Of a stretch of DNA of 51,110 nucleotides, positions 34,113 through 43,028 are shown piece after piece. Location of the stretch: the NCBI GenBank assembly GCA_045639045.1, contig JAZUCI010000131.1:1-51110 (forward strand), read 5' to 3'. This DNA is from SIG402 sp045639045 (lineage in GTDB: Bacteria; Bacillota; Clostridia; Christensenellales; Borkfalkiaceae). A program made the translations under genes and the position numbers. Numbering within the stretch: the first letter of the stretch is position 1; each line of letters starts with the position of its first letter. Below the pieces are notes generated by a model that was not told the origin of the DNA, did no database searches, and saw nothing but the letters and a program-made list of their open reading frames with translations.

Positions 34113-34141
34113 AGTATACCATCCTTATCCCGTTTTGTCAA
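34113..34141 (-). promoter_or_regulatory. Near-perfect SigA promoter of the orphan gene
   Basis: Minus-strand TTGACA (34136-34141), 17 bp, TATACT (34113-34118) with an extended -10 TGG. Confidence 0.88.
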
Positions 34142-34274
34142 TATCGCGCGGAATAAAAGCGCAAGTTATTTACGCAAAAGAAAAAACCTTGCGCGTTTCC
34201 CTTCTTTTCCCGATGTTACGCATTGGAAACGTAACCCCATATAAAAAACCCCGCGGTTTAACCCCAAAACAAAC

Positions 34275-34308
34275 AAAAGGGCGAACACAAAAACGTGTTC
34301 GCCCTTTT
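34275..34308. terminator. efp terminator, also usable on the plus strand
   Basis: A perfect 14-bp stem (34275-34288 with 34295-34308) with loop of six, flanked by A and T runs. It terminates efp on the minus strand. Confidence 0.88.
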
Positions 34309-34329
34309 TTGGCTTTAATAAAGTGAAAC

Positions 34330-34887
34330 TTATTTTACGCGTTCCATATATTCGCCCGTACGGGTATCGATACGGATGGTTTCGCCTTCGTTTACGAAGA
34401 TGGGAACTTGTACGGTTGCGCCCGTTTCCAAAACTGCCGCTTTGGTTACGTTGGTTGCGGTATCGCCGCGAACGCCGGGTTCAGCCGAAACGATCTTCAA
34501 TTCTACGAAGTTTTCGCATTCAACCGAGAACGCGTTGCCCTTGTAGAAACGAACGGTAACGGGATCGTTTTCCTTGATGTACATAAGCGCATCTTCTACT
34601 TGGTCGTGGTTTAAGGGGGTAAGGTTGAATTCTTCGTCCATGAAGTAGTACAATTCGCCATCGTTGTAAGAATAGGTCATTCTCTTGGTTTCGATGTGCG
34701 CGTTTTCTACCTTTTCGTTGGGGTTGAAGGTTCTTTCCAAAGCGGAGCCCGTGATGATGTTTTTCAGTCTGGTACGTACGAACGCCGAGCCTTTGCCGGG
34801 TTTAACGTGCTGAAATTCCACGATTACGTAGATGTTGCCTTCGTATTCAATGGTGGTGCCTTTTCTAAATTCGCCTGCAGAAATCAT
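34330..34887 (-). CDS. efp: Elongation factor P
   Basis: Relieves ribosome stalling at polyproline. At 185 residues it has the normal length and three beta-barrel domains. The tip residue is K32 in KPGKGSAF, so a lysine-type (unmodified or differently modified) EF-P; no epmA-epmB genes are seen nearby. The C-terminal signature VPIFVNEGETIRIDTRTGEY is present in pieces. AAGGAG precedes the ATG, 30 bases after the peptidase gene, a gene pair common in Firmicutes. Confidence 0.97.
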   Translation of the reverse strand: MISAGEFRKGTTIEYEGNIYVIVEFQHVKPGKGSAFVRTRLKNIITGSALERTFNPNEKVENAHIETKRMTYSYNDGELYYFMDEEFNLTPLNHDQVEDALMYIKENDPVTVRFYKGNAFSVECENFVELKIVSAEPGVRGDTATNVTKAAVLETGATVQVPIFVNEGETIRIDTRTGEYMERVK

Positions 34888-34917
34888 AATTTTCTCCTTA
34901 AAATTTTTCTTTTCCTA

Positions 34918-35982
34918 TTATTTATCCGCTTGCGGAGTGATGACCGTAAGCGTTAGATCCGTTTTCATAAAGGTGCGATACGCGCCCTTTTCCAAATACG
35001 CGGTGTTTTCAATGCGAATACCGAATTCATCCGCGAAATACACGCCCGGCTCGTTGGAAAAAACCATGCCGTCCGAAAGCGTTTCTGTGGATGATGGGGT
35101 AAGACGGGGATATTCGTGAATATTTACGCCGATGCCGTGGCCAAGGGAGTGGGTAAACGCTTCCCCGTAGCCTTGTGACTGTAAAAAATTACGCGCGATT
35201 GCATCCGCTTCTTTGCCACCCATACCGCTTGTTAAGGTTTTGGCAACCAAGTTATGCGCGCCGAGTACCGCGCCGTATGCGGAAAGAAACTTTGCGGTGG
35301 GCGTTCCGTAGAACACCGTACGCGTAATATCCGAAGCGTAGCCTTGGTACAACGCGCCAAAGTCCATTAACACGGGCTCGTTTTCTTTTAACTTTCTATC
35401 CCCTGGTACGTGATGGGGAACGGCGGAATTTTCCCCGAAAGCAACGATGGTGGAAAAGGAAGATCCTTCCGCGCCCAGCATTTGCATTTCGTAATCCAAC
35501 CGCGCCGCGAGTTGCCGTTCGGTAATCCCCGTAACGATGTTAGGAAGGATTTTTTGATACGCGCCTTCCGCAATTTCGCACGCTTTTTTGATATAGGAAA
35601 GTTCTTTTGCGTTTTTTACCATAGAAAGGGCGTACACACCGCTATCTACCGCAACGAACTCCTTTTTTAAACTTTGTAAATCCTGATAATCCTGAACGGT
35701 GGTCCGTTCAGCTTGAAAGCCCACGCGCTTTGCGTTTACAAGCAACCGTTCAAGGGTGGGATATAGGGTTTGCCCGTTTACCGTAACTACGGTAACTTCC
35801 CCTTCCGTTTGCTTTTTTGCGCCTTCCGCGTACCTAGCGTCCGTCAATAAAAAGGTTTCGCTTGGGGTAAGCAAAGCGTAGCCGAACGAACTTTTAAAAC
35901 GCGTGAAATACCACATCGTGTTTTCATCCGCGGTTAAAAACGCGTCTATCTTTTGCTTTGCCAAAAAATCCGTATAGCGCAT
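34918..35982 (-). CDS. M24-family Xaa-Pro aminopeptidase
   Basis: Metallopeptidase of 354 residues that removes N-terminal residues before proline or cleaves X-Pro dipeptides. It has an N-terminal creatinase-like domain (about 1-120) and a pita-bread catalytic domain. The five metal ligands are visible: Asp in MDFGA, Asp in SDITRT, His in SLGHGIG, Glu in NEPGVY and Glu in RIENTAY. It is co-transcribed with efp from a near-consensus promoter, a functional pair linked by proline-rich peptides. Confidence 0.93.
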   Translation of the reverse strand: MRYTDFLAKQKIDAFLTADENTMWYFTRFKSSFGYALLTPSETFLLTDARYAEGAKKQTEGEVTVVTVNGQTLYPTLERLLVNAKRVGFQAERTTVQDYQDLQSLKKEFVAVDSGVYALSMVKNAKELSYIKKACEIAEGAYQKILPNIVTGITERQLAARLDYEMQMLGAEGSSFSTIVAFGENSAVPHHVPGDRKLKENEPVLMDFGALYQGYASDITRTVFYGTPTAKFLSAYGAVLGAHNLVAKTLTSGMGGKEADAIARNFLQSQGYGEAFTHSLGHGIGVNIHEYPRLTPSSTETLSDGMVFSNEPGVYFADEFGIRIENTAYLEKGAYRTFMKTDLTLTVITPQADK

Positions 35983-36013
35983 AGTTACCCTTATATTTTC
36001 GGTTTCTTTCCCT

Positions 36014-36043
36014 ATTTTACCACATTTTGTATACGGTTGTCAA
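36014..36043 (-). promoter_or_regulatory. Promoter of the peptidase-efp operon
   Basis: Minus-strand TTGACA (36038-36043), 18 bp, TAAAAT (36014-36019). The TTGACA contains the TGA stop of the preceding endonuclease-like gene. Confidence 0.8.
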
Positions 36044-36885
36044 TTACCCGCATAGATATCTTGCATAATTTTTGCTTCTTCCGCCTGTTTTCCATCCGAT
36101 TCGGAAATAATTACGGGGGTTAAGCCGTGCATTTTTAACGCTTTTGCAAGGGGGTGGAATTCGGGGCCGTAGATTTCGTCCTCAAATGTAAGGTGTTTAA
36201 TTTCCCCCTTCACGCCGTACATAATTTTACTGAAATGCACGTGGAAGTTTTGCACGCGTTCCTTTCCAAGCCCGTCAATTAAAGCTTGCAACACGTGGGA
36301 AAAATCTTCGGTGGTTTTTAGCGAGCCTTGTTCGCGCGCGTTGACGTGCCCAAAATCCACGCAAGGCACGAATAAGTTACTGATTTGGCAAAATTCAATA
36401 ATTTCATCCACCGTACCGATTTGCCCTTGCTTTCCCATAGTTTCGGGGCAAAAAATTAGGTCGTCCACACCCATTTCGTTAGCGATGGCGGGGAATTTAC
36501 TTAGGTTTTCCTTGGTGCGGGCAACCGCTTCTTCACGGGTGGCTTTGCCTTGGGTTGCGGGGTGAAAAATTACGCGGTTTGCCCCCATCGCTTTTGCCGC
36601 CTTGGCGGACGCGATTAAATACCCGAAGGATTTTTGCACCATTTCGGGATCGGGATTGGCAAAGTTGATGTAGTAGGGCGCGTGCACGCTAAACGCGATA
36701 TCGTAGGGCGCGAACGCTTCCTTTAAGGACTGCGCCTTTTCGGGGGTAATTCTTACCCCTTTGCCAAAGGAATATTCGTAAGCGGTAAGCCCCATATCCG
36801 CAATATACTTTGCCGCTTGCTCGGTTTTTTTATTACCGCGTTCGTAAAACGCAAGTTCGTTGCCACTTGGGCCGAAACGGATCAT
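36040..36885 (-). CDS. Endonuclease IV-like TIM-barrel protein
   Basis: A 281-residue protein of the AP endonuclease 2 (Nfo) family. Counterparts of most zinc ligands are visible: His in SVHAPY, His in IFHPA, Glu in CPETMGK, Asp and His in VDFGHVNA, His in NFHVHFSK, and Glu in ISESDG. The Asp of the DRH motif is missing (the region reads GEIKHLTF), so eight of nine ligands remain. It is either a divergent AP endonuclease or a related sugar isomerase. Its start overlaps the ribF stop by four bases, and it is the last gene of the rimP-to-ribF operon. Confidence 0.82.
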   Translation of the reverse strand: MIRFGPSGNELAFYERGNKKTEQAAKYIADMGLTAYEYSFGKGVRITPEKAQSLKEAFAPYDIAFSVHAPYYINFANPDPEMVQKSFGYLIASAKAAKAMGANRVIFHPATQGKATREEAVARTKENLSKFPAIANEMGVDDLIFCPETMGKQGQIGTVDEIIEFCQISNLFVPCVDFGHVNAREQGSLKTTEDFSHVLQALIDGLGKERVQNFHVHFSKIMYGVKGEIKHLTFEDEIYGPEFHPLAKALKMHGLTPVIISESDGKQAEEAKIMQDIYAGN

Positions 36886-37802
36886 CGTTCTATCTCCATC
36901 ACACGGGCCTTTTCCCCTGCGGTAACAAGGGTTTGCGCCGTGATTTTATCCTGATTGATTTGCTTGATTAGTTGCTCTGCCGAAGGGAACGGACGGATTT
37001 CGCGCAAATAGTCCATAAAATACACGCGCAAATTTTTGCCGTATAAATCCCCCGAAAAACCGTGGATATACGTTTCGATGAGCATTTTATTGCACCCAAA
37101 GGTGGGGGCGGCGCCCACGTTGGTTACCGCGGTGTACGGCGCGCCGTTAATAATACAAGCCGTGGCGTAAACCCCGGGTTTTAAAAAGGTTTGTTCGGTT
37201 ACCGAAAGGTTTGCGGTGGGAAATCCCATAGTTCTACCCACGCGCCTGCCTTCCAGCACCTTACCCATTACCGAATAAGGGCGGCCAAGCAACGCGTTTG
37301 CCGTTTGAATATCCCCTTTTAGCAAGGCGGTTTTAATTCTACTCGTTGCAATCTTTTCCCCATCGTAAAGTACGTCGGGCAAAATATCCACCGCAATACT
37401 GTGTTCCTTGGCAAAGGCAGTTAGGTGGGTTACGTTCCACGCCGCGTTTTTGCCGTAACGGTAGTCCTCCCCCGCGATAAATGCGCGGGCGGAGTGGTTT
37501 TTTACAAGGATATTTAGAAATTCTTCCCCCGTAAGGGATTGCAATTCCGCGTTAAAAGGCGCGGTAATGCAAGCGGAAACCCCCGTTTTTTGCATAAAAC
37601 GGAAGCGTTCTTCTTCCGCGTAAACGTTATCCCCCTTTACGCTACCCGTAAGGGTAAAGCAAGCGGGGGTAATACCCATACGGCTTGCCAAAGAAAGGGT
37701 ATGCGAAAAGACGGCCAAATGCCCTTGGTGCATGCTATCAAACAGCCCAAGGCAAATCGCCTTTTCCCCTTCACTTTTTTCGTTTAGCCGTAAAATTTCC
37801 AT
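36882..37802 (-). CDS. ribF: Bifunctional riboflavin kinase / FAD synthetase
   Basis: Makes FMN and FAD. At 306 residues it has the family's length. The N-terminal nucleotidyltransferase domain carries GLFDSMHQGHL (the GxFDxxHxGH motif), and ATSRIKTAL; the C-terminal flavokinase domain carries GRTMGFPTANL. It lies between truB (gap of about 40 bases) and the endonuclease-like gene, the same order as in Bacillus (truB-ribF). Confidence 0.96.
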   Translation of the reverse strand: MEILRLNEKSEGEKAICLGLFDSMHQGHLAVFSHTLSLASRMGITPACFTLTGSVKGDNVYAEEERFRFMQKTGVSACITAPFNAELQSLTGEEFLNILVKNHSARAFIAGEDYRYGKNAAWNVTHLTAFAKEHSIAVDILPDVLYDGEKIATSRIKTALLKGDIQTANALLGRPYSVMGKVLEGRRVGRTMGFPTANLSVTEQTFLKPGVYATACIINGAPYTAVTNVGAAPTFGCNKMLIETYIHGFSGDLYGKNLRVYFMDYLREIRPFPSAEQLIKQINQDKITAQTLVTAGEKARVMEIER

Positions 37803-37842
37803 ATTGTATTCGTCCGTTTTCTTCTCTATGAGAAGAAAGATT

Positions 37843-38697
37843 TTATATATCTTCCCTTAAATAGGCTTTAATTTTTAATTTGGTTTGGGTAATTTCCCCC
37901 ACACCTAAAATGCGGTCTTCCCCAAAAACCGTGTAAATTCCGTCCCCGTAGGGCAAGTTTACGGGAAGCCCGTCAATCACCCTTTTGGTGAATTTCGCGT
38001 TTAGCGTAATGGTGGGAAAAGATAGCGCTTTTTCGGGCGGAATGATTGCCGCCGCGATATTTTCGGCGGTTAAATCTTCCATTTTTACGCCGTTTTCCAA
38101 GGTAAAAACACCGCTTTGGGTACGGCAAAGGGCGGTCATCGTGGCAAGCGAACCTGCCGCGTAGCCGATATCCCGAATAAGCGAACGGATATAAGTTCCG
38201 CCCCCGCAAGCAATGCGGATGCGGTGTTTATTTTCTTCCGTTTGCCCTAAATATTCTATATTTTCAATATGTACGGTTTTTGCCGCCAAGGTGAATTCCA
38301 CACCCTTTCTTGCAAGCGCGTAGCCGCGTTTTCCGTTTACAAAACACGCCGAATACGCGGGGGGGACTTGGGAAATATCCCCAAGGAAATTCGGAATAAC
38401 CGAAAGCAGCGTTTCCTTATCGGGAATTACATCCGTGGTTTTTACTATCTGCCCCGTGGCGTCTAACGTATCCCGTTCTTCCCCAAAGATAAATTCCGCT
38501 TCGTACGTTTTTTTCTTTTCGGTTAAAAAGGGAAATAGGCGGGTTGCTTTACCCACCGCAATGGGTAAAACGCCCGAAGCCATGGGATCTAACGTACCCA
38601 TATGCCCCGTAGCAAGCCCCGTGATACGGCGCACCGCCGATACCGCGCGGGTGGAATTGCAATTTTCGGGTTTAATTACCGAAAGAATGCCTTGCAT
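37843..38697 (-). CDS. truB: tRNA pseudouridine-55 synthase
   Basis: Isomerises U55 in the T loop of tRNAs. At 284 residues it has the usual length. The catalytic Asp is in GTLDPMASGVLP, and CGGGTYIRSLIRDIG and the C-terminal PUA-like tail are present. GGAGGA precedes the ATG, two bases after the nrnA stop. Confidence 0.96.
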   Translation of the reverse strand: MQGILSVIKPENCNSTRAVSAVRRITGLATGHMGTLDPMASGVLPIAVGKATRLFPFLTEKKKTYEAEFIFGEERDTLDATGQIVKTTDVIPDKETLLSVIPNFLGDISQVPPAYSACFVNGKRGYALARKGVEFTLAAKTVHIENIEYLGQTEENKHRIRIACGGGTYIRSLIRDIGYAAGSLATMTALCRTQSGVFTLENGVKMEDLTAENIAAAIIPPEKALSFPTITLNAKFTKRVIDGLPVNLPYGDGIYTVFGEDRILGVGEITQTKLKIKAYLREDI

Positions 38698-38699
38698 AC

Positions 38700-39653
38700 T
38701 TAGTCCTCCAAATAATTCCCTGCTTGGAATACGAGTTTATCCCATACGTCTTCTTGATAGCCGTTCAGCATACAGCCCGAAGCCATAACGTGCCCGCCGC
38801 CGCCGAATACGCCCGCCAAACGGTTTACGTCCGACTTGCCCTTACTGCGGAAACTGACTTTAAAGGATTTTGCCCCCACTTGCATGGTGGAAATGGCAAT
38901 TTCTACCCCATCTACCGAAAGGGGGAAATCAATAAAGCCTTCGGTAATATCTTGCTTTGCGTTATAGTAGTTCAGTTGTTCGGTAGAAACGGAAATCAAC
39001 GCCACTTTTCCACCGTGGAAAAAGCGCATTTGCCCCATTACTTCCGCAAACAGTTTTGCGCGCGTAGGCGATTGGCTTTTGAACATCTTCCGCGCAATGC
39101 GGTGTACTTCCCCACCTACTTCTACAAGTTCGCCCGCAATTTTTAAGGTGCGGTCGGTTACGTTGTTGTGCGCGAAATGCCCCGTATCCGTGGAAATGCC
39201 CATAAGCAGGGCGTTTGCCATATCCTTGGTAATTTTTACGCCCAACGCTTGCGCTAACAAAAAGATCAGTTCGCAAGTGGCGGCGCAATCTTCCACGTAA
39301 GAAAGCTTTGCAAAACGGGTGTTAGAAACGTGGTGATCAATCACCACCGTATCGTTTTTACCGCTAAATAAATAGGATAGCGCGCCCAAACGGTTTTCGT
39401 CCGCGCAGTCTACCGCAAGGTAGATATCGTAGGGGGTTTTGCATTCGGTGGAAAAGGCGGAAATATCCCCAAATTCCCCAAATTTCGCGGGGATTTCCCC
39501 ATCGCAAAACAAGGAAACCTTTTTCCCCAGCGCTTCCAATATCAGTTTTACCCCAAGGGCGCTACCCACGGTATCCCCATCCGGGCGAATATGACTGAAA
39601 ACGGCAATAGATTTGCCGTTTTCCAGTTTTTTTGCGATTTGTTCAATATTCAC
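38700..39653 (-). CDS. nrnA: Bifunctional oligoribonuclease / pAp phosphatase (DHH family)
   Basis: Degrades nanoRNA and 3'-phosphoadenosine 5'-phosphate. At 317 residues with the DHH domain: HIRPDGDTVGSALG, the DHH motif in VIDHHVSNTRF, and the DHHA1 GGGGHVMASG loop near the end. The correct start is the GTG at 39651-39653, which overlaps the rbfA TAG by one base and has GGGAAGAAG upstream. The frame is open for 59 more codons upstream, but that part reads out of frame through rbfA and looks like no NrnA sequence. Confidence 0.95.
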   Translation of the reverse strand: MNIEQIAKKLENGKSIAVFSHIRPDGDTVGSALGVKLILEALGKKVSLFCDGEIPAKFGEFGDISAFSTECKTPYDIYLAVDCADENRLGALSYLFSGKNDTVVIDHHVSNTRFAKLSYVEDCAATCELIFLLAQALGVKITKDMANALLMGISTDTGHFAHNNVTDRTLKIAGELVEVGGEVHRIARKMFKSQSPTRAKLFAEVMGQMRFFHGGKVALISVSTEQLNYYNAKQDITEGFIDFPLSVDGVEIAISTMQVGAKSFKVSFRSKGKSDVNRLAGVFGGGGHVMASGCMLNGYQEDVWDKLVFQAGNYLED

Positions 39654-40018
39654 TAATCTTCTTCCCTTTCGCCCGTGGGCGTAATGGTTTGTAAAATGCG
39701 ATTGATTTTTTCGCTGTACGACATAGAGTCGTCTTCTAAAAAGGTCAGTTCGGGAACGGTACGCTGCGTCATACGGCGGGAAAGTTCGCGCCGTACGGTT
39801 TTTGCGTTGTTCACGATGGTGGTAAAGCAAAGTTTCCGCTTTTCTTCATCCTGTTGGAACACGCTAACGTAAACGCGCGCGTGCTTTAAATCGGGGGATA
39901 CGTCCACCGACATAATGCTAACCAAACCCGAAATCCCATCCGTTTTTAAGTTGGAAATGATATCCGCAATTTCCTTGCGGTATTCTTGTTGCAGCTGGTC
40001 TATACGCTTACTTGCCAT
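39653..40018 (-). CDS. rbfA: Ribosome-binding factor A
   Basis: Small (121-residue) KH-like factor needed for 30S maturation and 16S 5'-end processing. Family features: early basic segment RIDQLQQEYRKEIADII, the VSVDVSPDLKHARVYVSVF region, and RTVPELTFLEDDSMSYSEKINRIL (seen in pieces). It lies nine bases after infB and shares one base with nrnA. Confidence 0.95.
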   Translation of the reverse strand: MASKRIDQLQQEYRKEIADIISNLKTDGISGLVSIMSVDVSPDLKHARVYVSVFQQDEEKRKLCFTTIVNNAKTVRRELSRRMTQRTVPELTFLEDDSMSYSEKINRILQTITPTGEREED

Positions 40019-40027
40019 ACAGCCACC

Positions 40028-42712
40028 TTATTCCTTTTCCTTTACGATATAGCATTCGATGATATCGTCGTTTTTAATATCGTTGAAGTTTTCAATGGAG
40101 ATACCGCATTCGTAACCCGTTGCAACTTCCTTAACGTCGTCCTTAAAGCGTTTTAACTGACGAACGGCGCCTTCGCAAATCATTACGTCGTTACGGTAAA
40201 TACGAAGTTTCCCTTCGCGTACCATTTTCCCTTCGATAACGTAGCAACCAGCAACCGTACCAACGCCCGTAATACGGAAGGTATCGCGTACTTCCGCTTT
40301 CCCCGTAAGTACGTCCTCCATCTTGGGCGCAAGCATACCTTTAAGTGCTTTTTCTACGTCCTCGATCGCTTCGTAGATAACGCGGTACAGTTTTACGTCT
40401 ACACCGCTTCTTTCCGCCATAACCTTCGCCTTGCTATCCGGGCGCACGTTAAAGCCGATGATAACCGCTTTAGAAGATTGCGCAAGCATTACGTCCGATT
40501 CGGTGATTGCGCCTGCTGCGGCGTGGATTACCGAAATCTTCACTTCGTCGTTGCTCAATTTTACCAAGGATTGCTTAACCGCTTCTACCGAACCTTGAAC
40601 GTCCGCTTTTACGATTAAGTTCAAGCTCTTGATATCTTGCTTGAATACGTCTTCCAACGTTACCTTGGAAGCGTTGTGAATCATTGCTTCACGTTCCTTA
40701 TTACGGCGTTCTTCTGCAACTAACTTGGTCAGTTTTTCTTCTTCAACCGCAATTAAGCTATCCCCCGTATTGGGTACGTCTTCAAGCCCAAGAACGGATA
40801 CGGCTGCGGAAGGGCCTGCTTCCTTCACCGTTCTGCCCTTATCGTCAATCATCGCGCGAACGCGGCCAACCACGGTGCCCGCAACGATGTTATCCCCCGT
40901 GCGGAGGGTACCGTTTTGTACAAGTACGGTGGCAACGGGACCTTTACCCTTATCCAACTTTGCTTCGATGATAACACCGCGCGCTTTTCTATCGGGATTG
41001 CACTTTAATTCTTTTACTTCTGCAAGTAAAATCAAGTTTTCTAACAGAACGTCTACGTTTTCGCCCGTTTTCGCGGATACGGGAACCATCATTACGTCCC
41101 CACCCCATTCTTCAATTAAAATACCGTGTTCGGTAAGTTCTTGCTTCACGCGGTCGATATTCGCGGTGGGCTTATCAATTTTGTTGCAAGCGATTACGAT
41201 GGAAACGCCTGCCGCCTTTGCGTGGTTGATGGCTTCTACCGTTTGGGGCATGATGCCGTCGTCCGCTGCAATTACGATAACCGCGATATCCGTGGCTTGC
41301 GCACCGCGCATACGCATTGCGGTGAACGCTTCGTGCCCGGGGGTATCCAAGAAGGTTACGGTTTCACCCTTTACCGAAACGCTATACGCGCCGATGTGTT
41401 GGGTAATACCGCCCGCTTCCCCTTCGGTTACGTTGGTGTGGCGAATACGGTCAAGTAGCGAGGTTTTACCGTGGTCAACGTGCCCCATAACCGCAATAAC
41501 GGGGGGACGTTTTACCGCTGCAATTTCATCCGTTTCGGTATCGCGACTTGCTTCGTTTAAGATATCTTCGGCGGTTTTATCCAATTGCAATTCCAGTTCG
41601 ATACCCAAATCCGCCGCAATAAAGCCTGCGGTATCGTAATCTACGGTATCGTTAATGGTCTTCATGATGCCTTCCTTAAACAGGCGCTTGGTGATTTCCG
41701 CCGCCGTGATGCCAAGTTTTTCCGAAAGGACTTTAATTGCGATAATTTCGGTGTTGATAATCGCTTTTTCAATTTTGATTTGGGGCGTTTGCTGTTTAGT
41801 TTTCGCTTTCTTTACGCGAAGTTTTCTGTAACCGCTTTCCTTATCGTCAAAATCTTCAATTTTCAGTTCACGCGAAATTAAAGCGCGCTTGCTAACGGTT
41901 GCCTTTTTATCGTCGTAACTTTTGCCGTCCGCCTTCTTCTTTGCGGGGCCGAAAGATTTCGTTGCTTCCTTGGGGAAGGCGGGCATTTCCATTTTAGGTG
42001 CGCCACCCATGGGTCTGGGCATTCTGGGCGCACCCGTACCGCCTTGGGGTTTATCGCCAAAGGGACGGCGTTCGCCTTGGGGACGGTCGCCAAAGGGTTT
42101 TCTTTCCCCTTGGGGACGGTCACCGTAAGGACGGCGTTCGCCTTGGGGGCGATCACCAAAAGGTCTTCTTTCCCCTTGGGGACGGTCGCCGTAAGGACGG
42201 CGTTCGCCTTGACCGGGGGTAAACTCTCTACGGGGTTGACCTTGCGCGGGGCGGAATTCTTGGCGTTGCGCTGCGGCTGCTTGCGCCGCCTTTTTCGCTT
42301 CCATTTCCGCTTTCAAGCGTTCGCGTTCTTCCGCCCTTGCCTTGGCTTCGGCTTCTTCTTGCGCCTTAGCGCGGGCAATTTCTTCCGCTTTTGCGCGTTC
42401 TTCCGCTTCTTTTTTAGCGATTTCCGCTTGCTTTTTCGCATTTTCCGCAGCAATGCGTTCGGCTTCTAATCTTGCCGCTTCGTTTGCCTTGGCTTGTTCT
42501 TTTTCTTCGGCAAGGCGCTTTTCTTCCGCTTCTTCACGTTCCTTTTTCATGCGAAGGTAGTCCTTGCCCTTTTCGTCTAATCTTTTCAGTACGTCCCCAA
42601 TGTTACGCTTCAAATCCGAAAAGCCTTTCTTCAGACCTTCGATTTCGTTGGTCTTAAAGTCCTTGATTTTATCTAACGTTAGGGTTTCTTTTTGAATTTC
42701 TTTATCTGCCAT
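40028..42712 (-). CDS. infB: Translation initiation factor IF-2
   Basis: GTPase that places fMet-tRNA on the ribosome, 894 residues. The long N-terminal region (1-330) is disordered, Lys/Glu/Ala-rich and coiled (about 55-145), and holds five tandem 11-residue repeats (169-223). An IF2-N region (about 315-370) follows. The G domain has GHVDHGKTSL, DTPGHEAF and NKIDKPTAN, and domains II to IV complete the protein. CGGAGAA precedes the ATG, one base after ylxQ. It belongs to the nusA-infB operon. Confidence 0.97.
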   Translation of the reverse strand: MADKEIQKETLTLDKIKDFKTNEIEGLKKGFSDLKRNIGDVLKRLDEKGKDYLRMKKEREEAEEKRLAEEKEQAKANEAARLEAERIAAENAKKQAEIAKKEAEERAKAEEIARAKAQEEAEAKARAEERERLKAEMEAKKAAQAAAAQRQEFRPAQGQPRREFTPGQGERRPYGDRPQGERRPFGDRPQGERRPYGDRPQGERKPFGDRPQGERRPFGDKPQGGTGAPRMPRPMGGAPKMEMPAFPKEATKSFGPAKKKADGKSYDDKKATVSKRALISRELKIEDFDDKESGYRKLRVKKAKTKQQTPQIKIEKAIINTEIIAIKVLSEKLGITAAEITKRLFKEGIMKTINDTVDYDTAGFIAADLGIELELQLDKTAEDILNEASRDTETDEIAAVKRPPVIAVMGHVDHGKTSLLDRIRHTNVTEGEAGGITQHIGAYSVSVKGETVTFLDTPGHEAFTAMRMRGAQATDIAVIVIAADDGIMPQTVEAINHAKAAGVSIVIACNKIDKPTANIDRVKQELTEHGILIEEWGGDVMMVPVSAKTGENVDVLLENLILLAEVKELKCNPDRKARGVIIEAKLDKGKGPVATVLVQNGTLRTGDNIVAGTVVGRVRAMIDDKGRTVKEAGPSAAVSVLGLEDVPNTGDSLIAVEEEKLTKLVAEERRNKEREAMIHNASKVTLEDVFKQDIKSLNLIVKADVQGSVEAVKQSLVKLSNDEVKISVIHAAAGAITESDVMLAQSSKAVIIGFNVRPDSKAKVMAERSGVDVKLYRVIYEAIEDVEKALKGMLAPKMEDVLTGKAEVRDTFRITGVGTVAGCYVIEGKMVREGKLRIYRNDVMICEGAVRQLKRFKDDVKEVATGYECGISIENFNDIKNDDIIECYIVKEKE
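42044..42208 (-). repeat. Five 33-bp tandem repeats inside infB
   Basis: Each copy codes for GERRP(Y/F)GDRPQ or a one-residue variant (residues 169-223 of IF-2). The copies alternate Tyr and Phe. This Gly/Arg/Pro/Gln-rich array is disordered and may be length-variable between strains. Confidence 0.9.
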
Positions 42713-42713
42713 T

Positions 42714-43028
42714 TCAGTTCTCCGTTTCTTCTAAAATGCTAAACGTTTCGCCCACGTTTTCCAGTATGGCGCGCGCCAAATTCGTATCCGTTACCGCTAT
42801 TAACTTGCAGTTTTCTTTGTGAACCAAATTTTCAACGGGTTCTTTACTTACAAGTAGCGGCGCGTGAAATTTTTTAGAAAGCGATTTTGCATCCTTAACC
42901 GTGTTTTCCTTTGCCGTACTGCACAGAATAAGGAGGCACGCTTTTTTTTGGTAAGATACGGCGTTTACGCCCTTTACCACCGCGCGTTTTCTTTGCGCGA
43001 ATCCCAAAAAGGTAATTGCTTTATCCAA
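42714..43028 (-). CDS. L7Ae/L30e-family RNA-binding protein YlxQ
   Basis: A 104-residue member of the L7Ae/L30e/S12e family that binds kink-turn RNA; RplGB/YlxQ proteins usually sit before infB. The pattern FLGFAQRKRAVVKGVNAV and ACLLILCSTAKEN is typical. The start is TTG at 43026-43028 with AAGGAGG seven bases upstream, inside the ylxR 3' end (8-base overlap). Confidence 0.88.
   Translation of the reverse strand: MDKAITFLGFAQRKRAVVKGVNAVSYQKKACLLILCSTAKENTVKDAKSLSKKFHAPLLVSKEPVENLVHKENCKLIAVTDTNLARAILENVGETFSILEETEN

Noticed and set aside
39654..39830. A 59-codon N-terminal extension of nrnA
   Set aside because: It runs out of frame through rbfA, is unlike NrnA, and a GTG start overlapping the rbfA stop explains the family N-terminus.
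40725..41639. A 304-codon open frame on the plus strand opposite infB
   Set aside because: It is antisense to the well-supported IF-2 G domain, has no ribosome site and looks like a by-product of the codon bias of infB.
42044..42208. The regular repeats in this region as a CRISPR array
   Set aside because: They are contiguous, in frame, without spacers, and encode the repeat array of IF-2.
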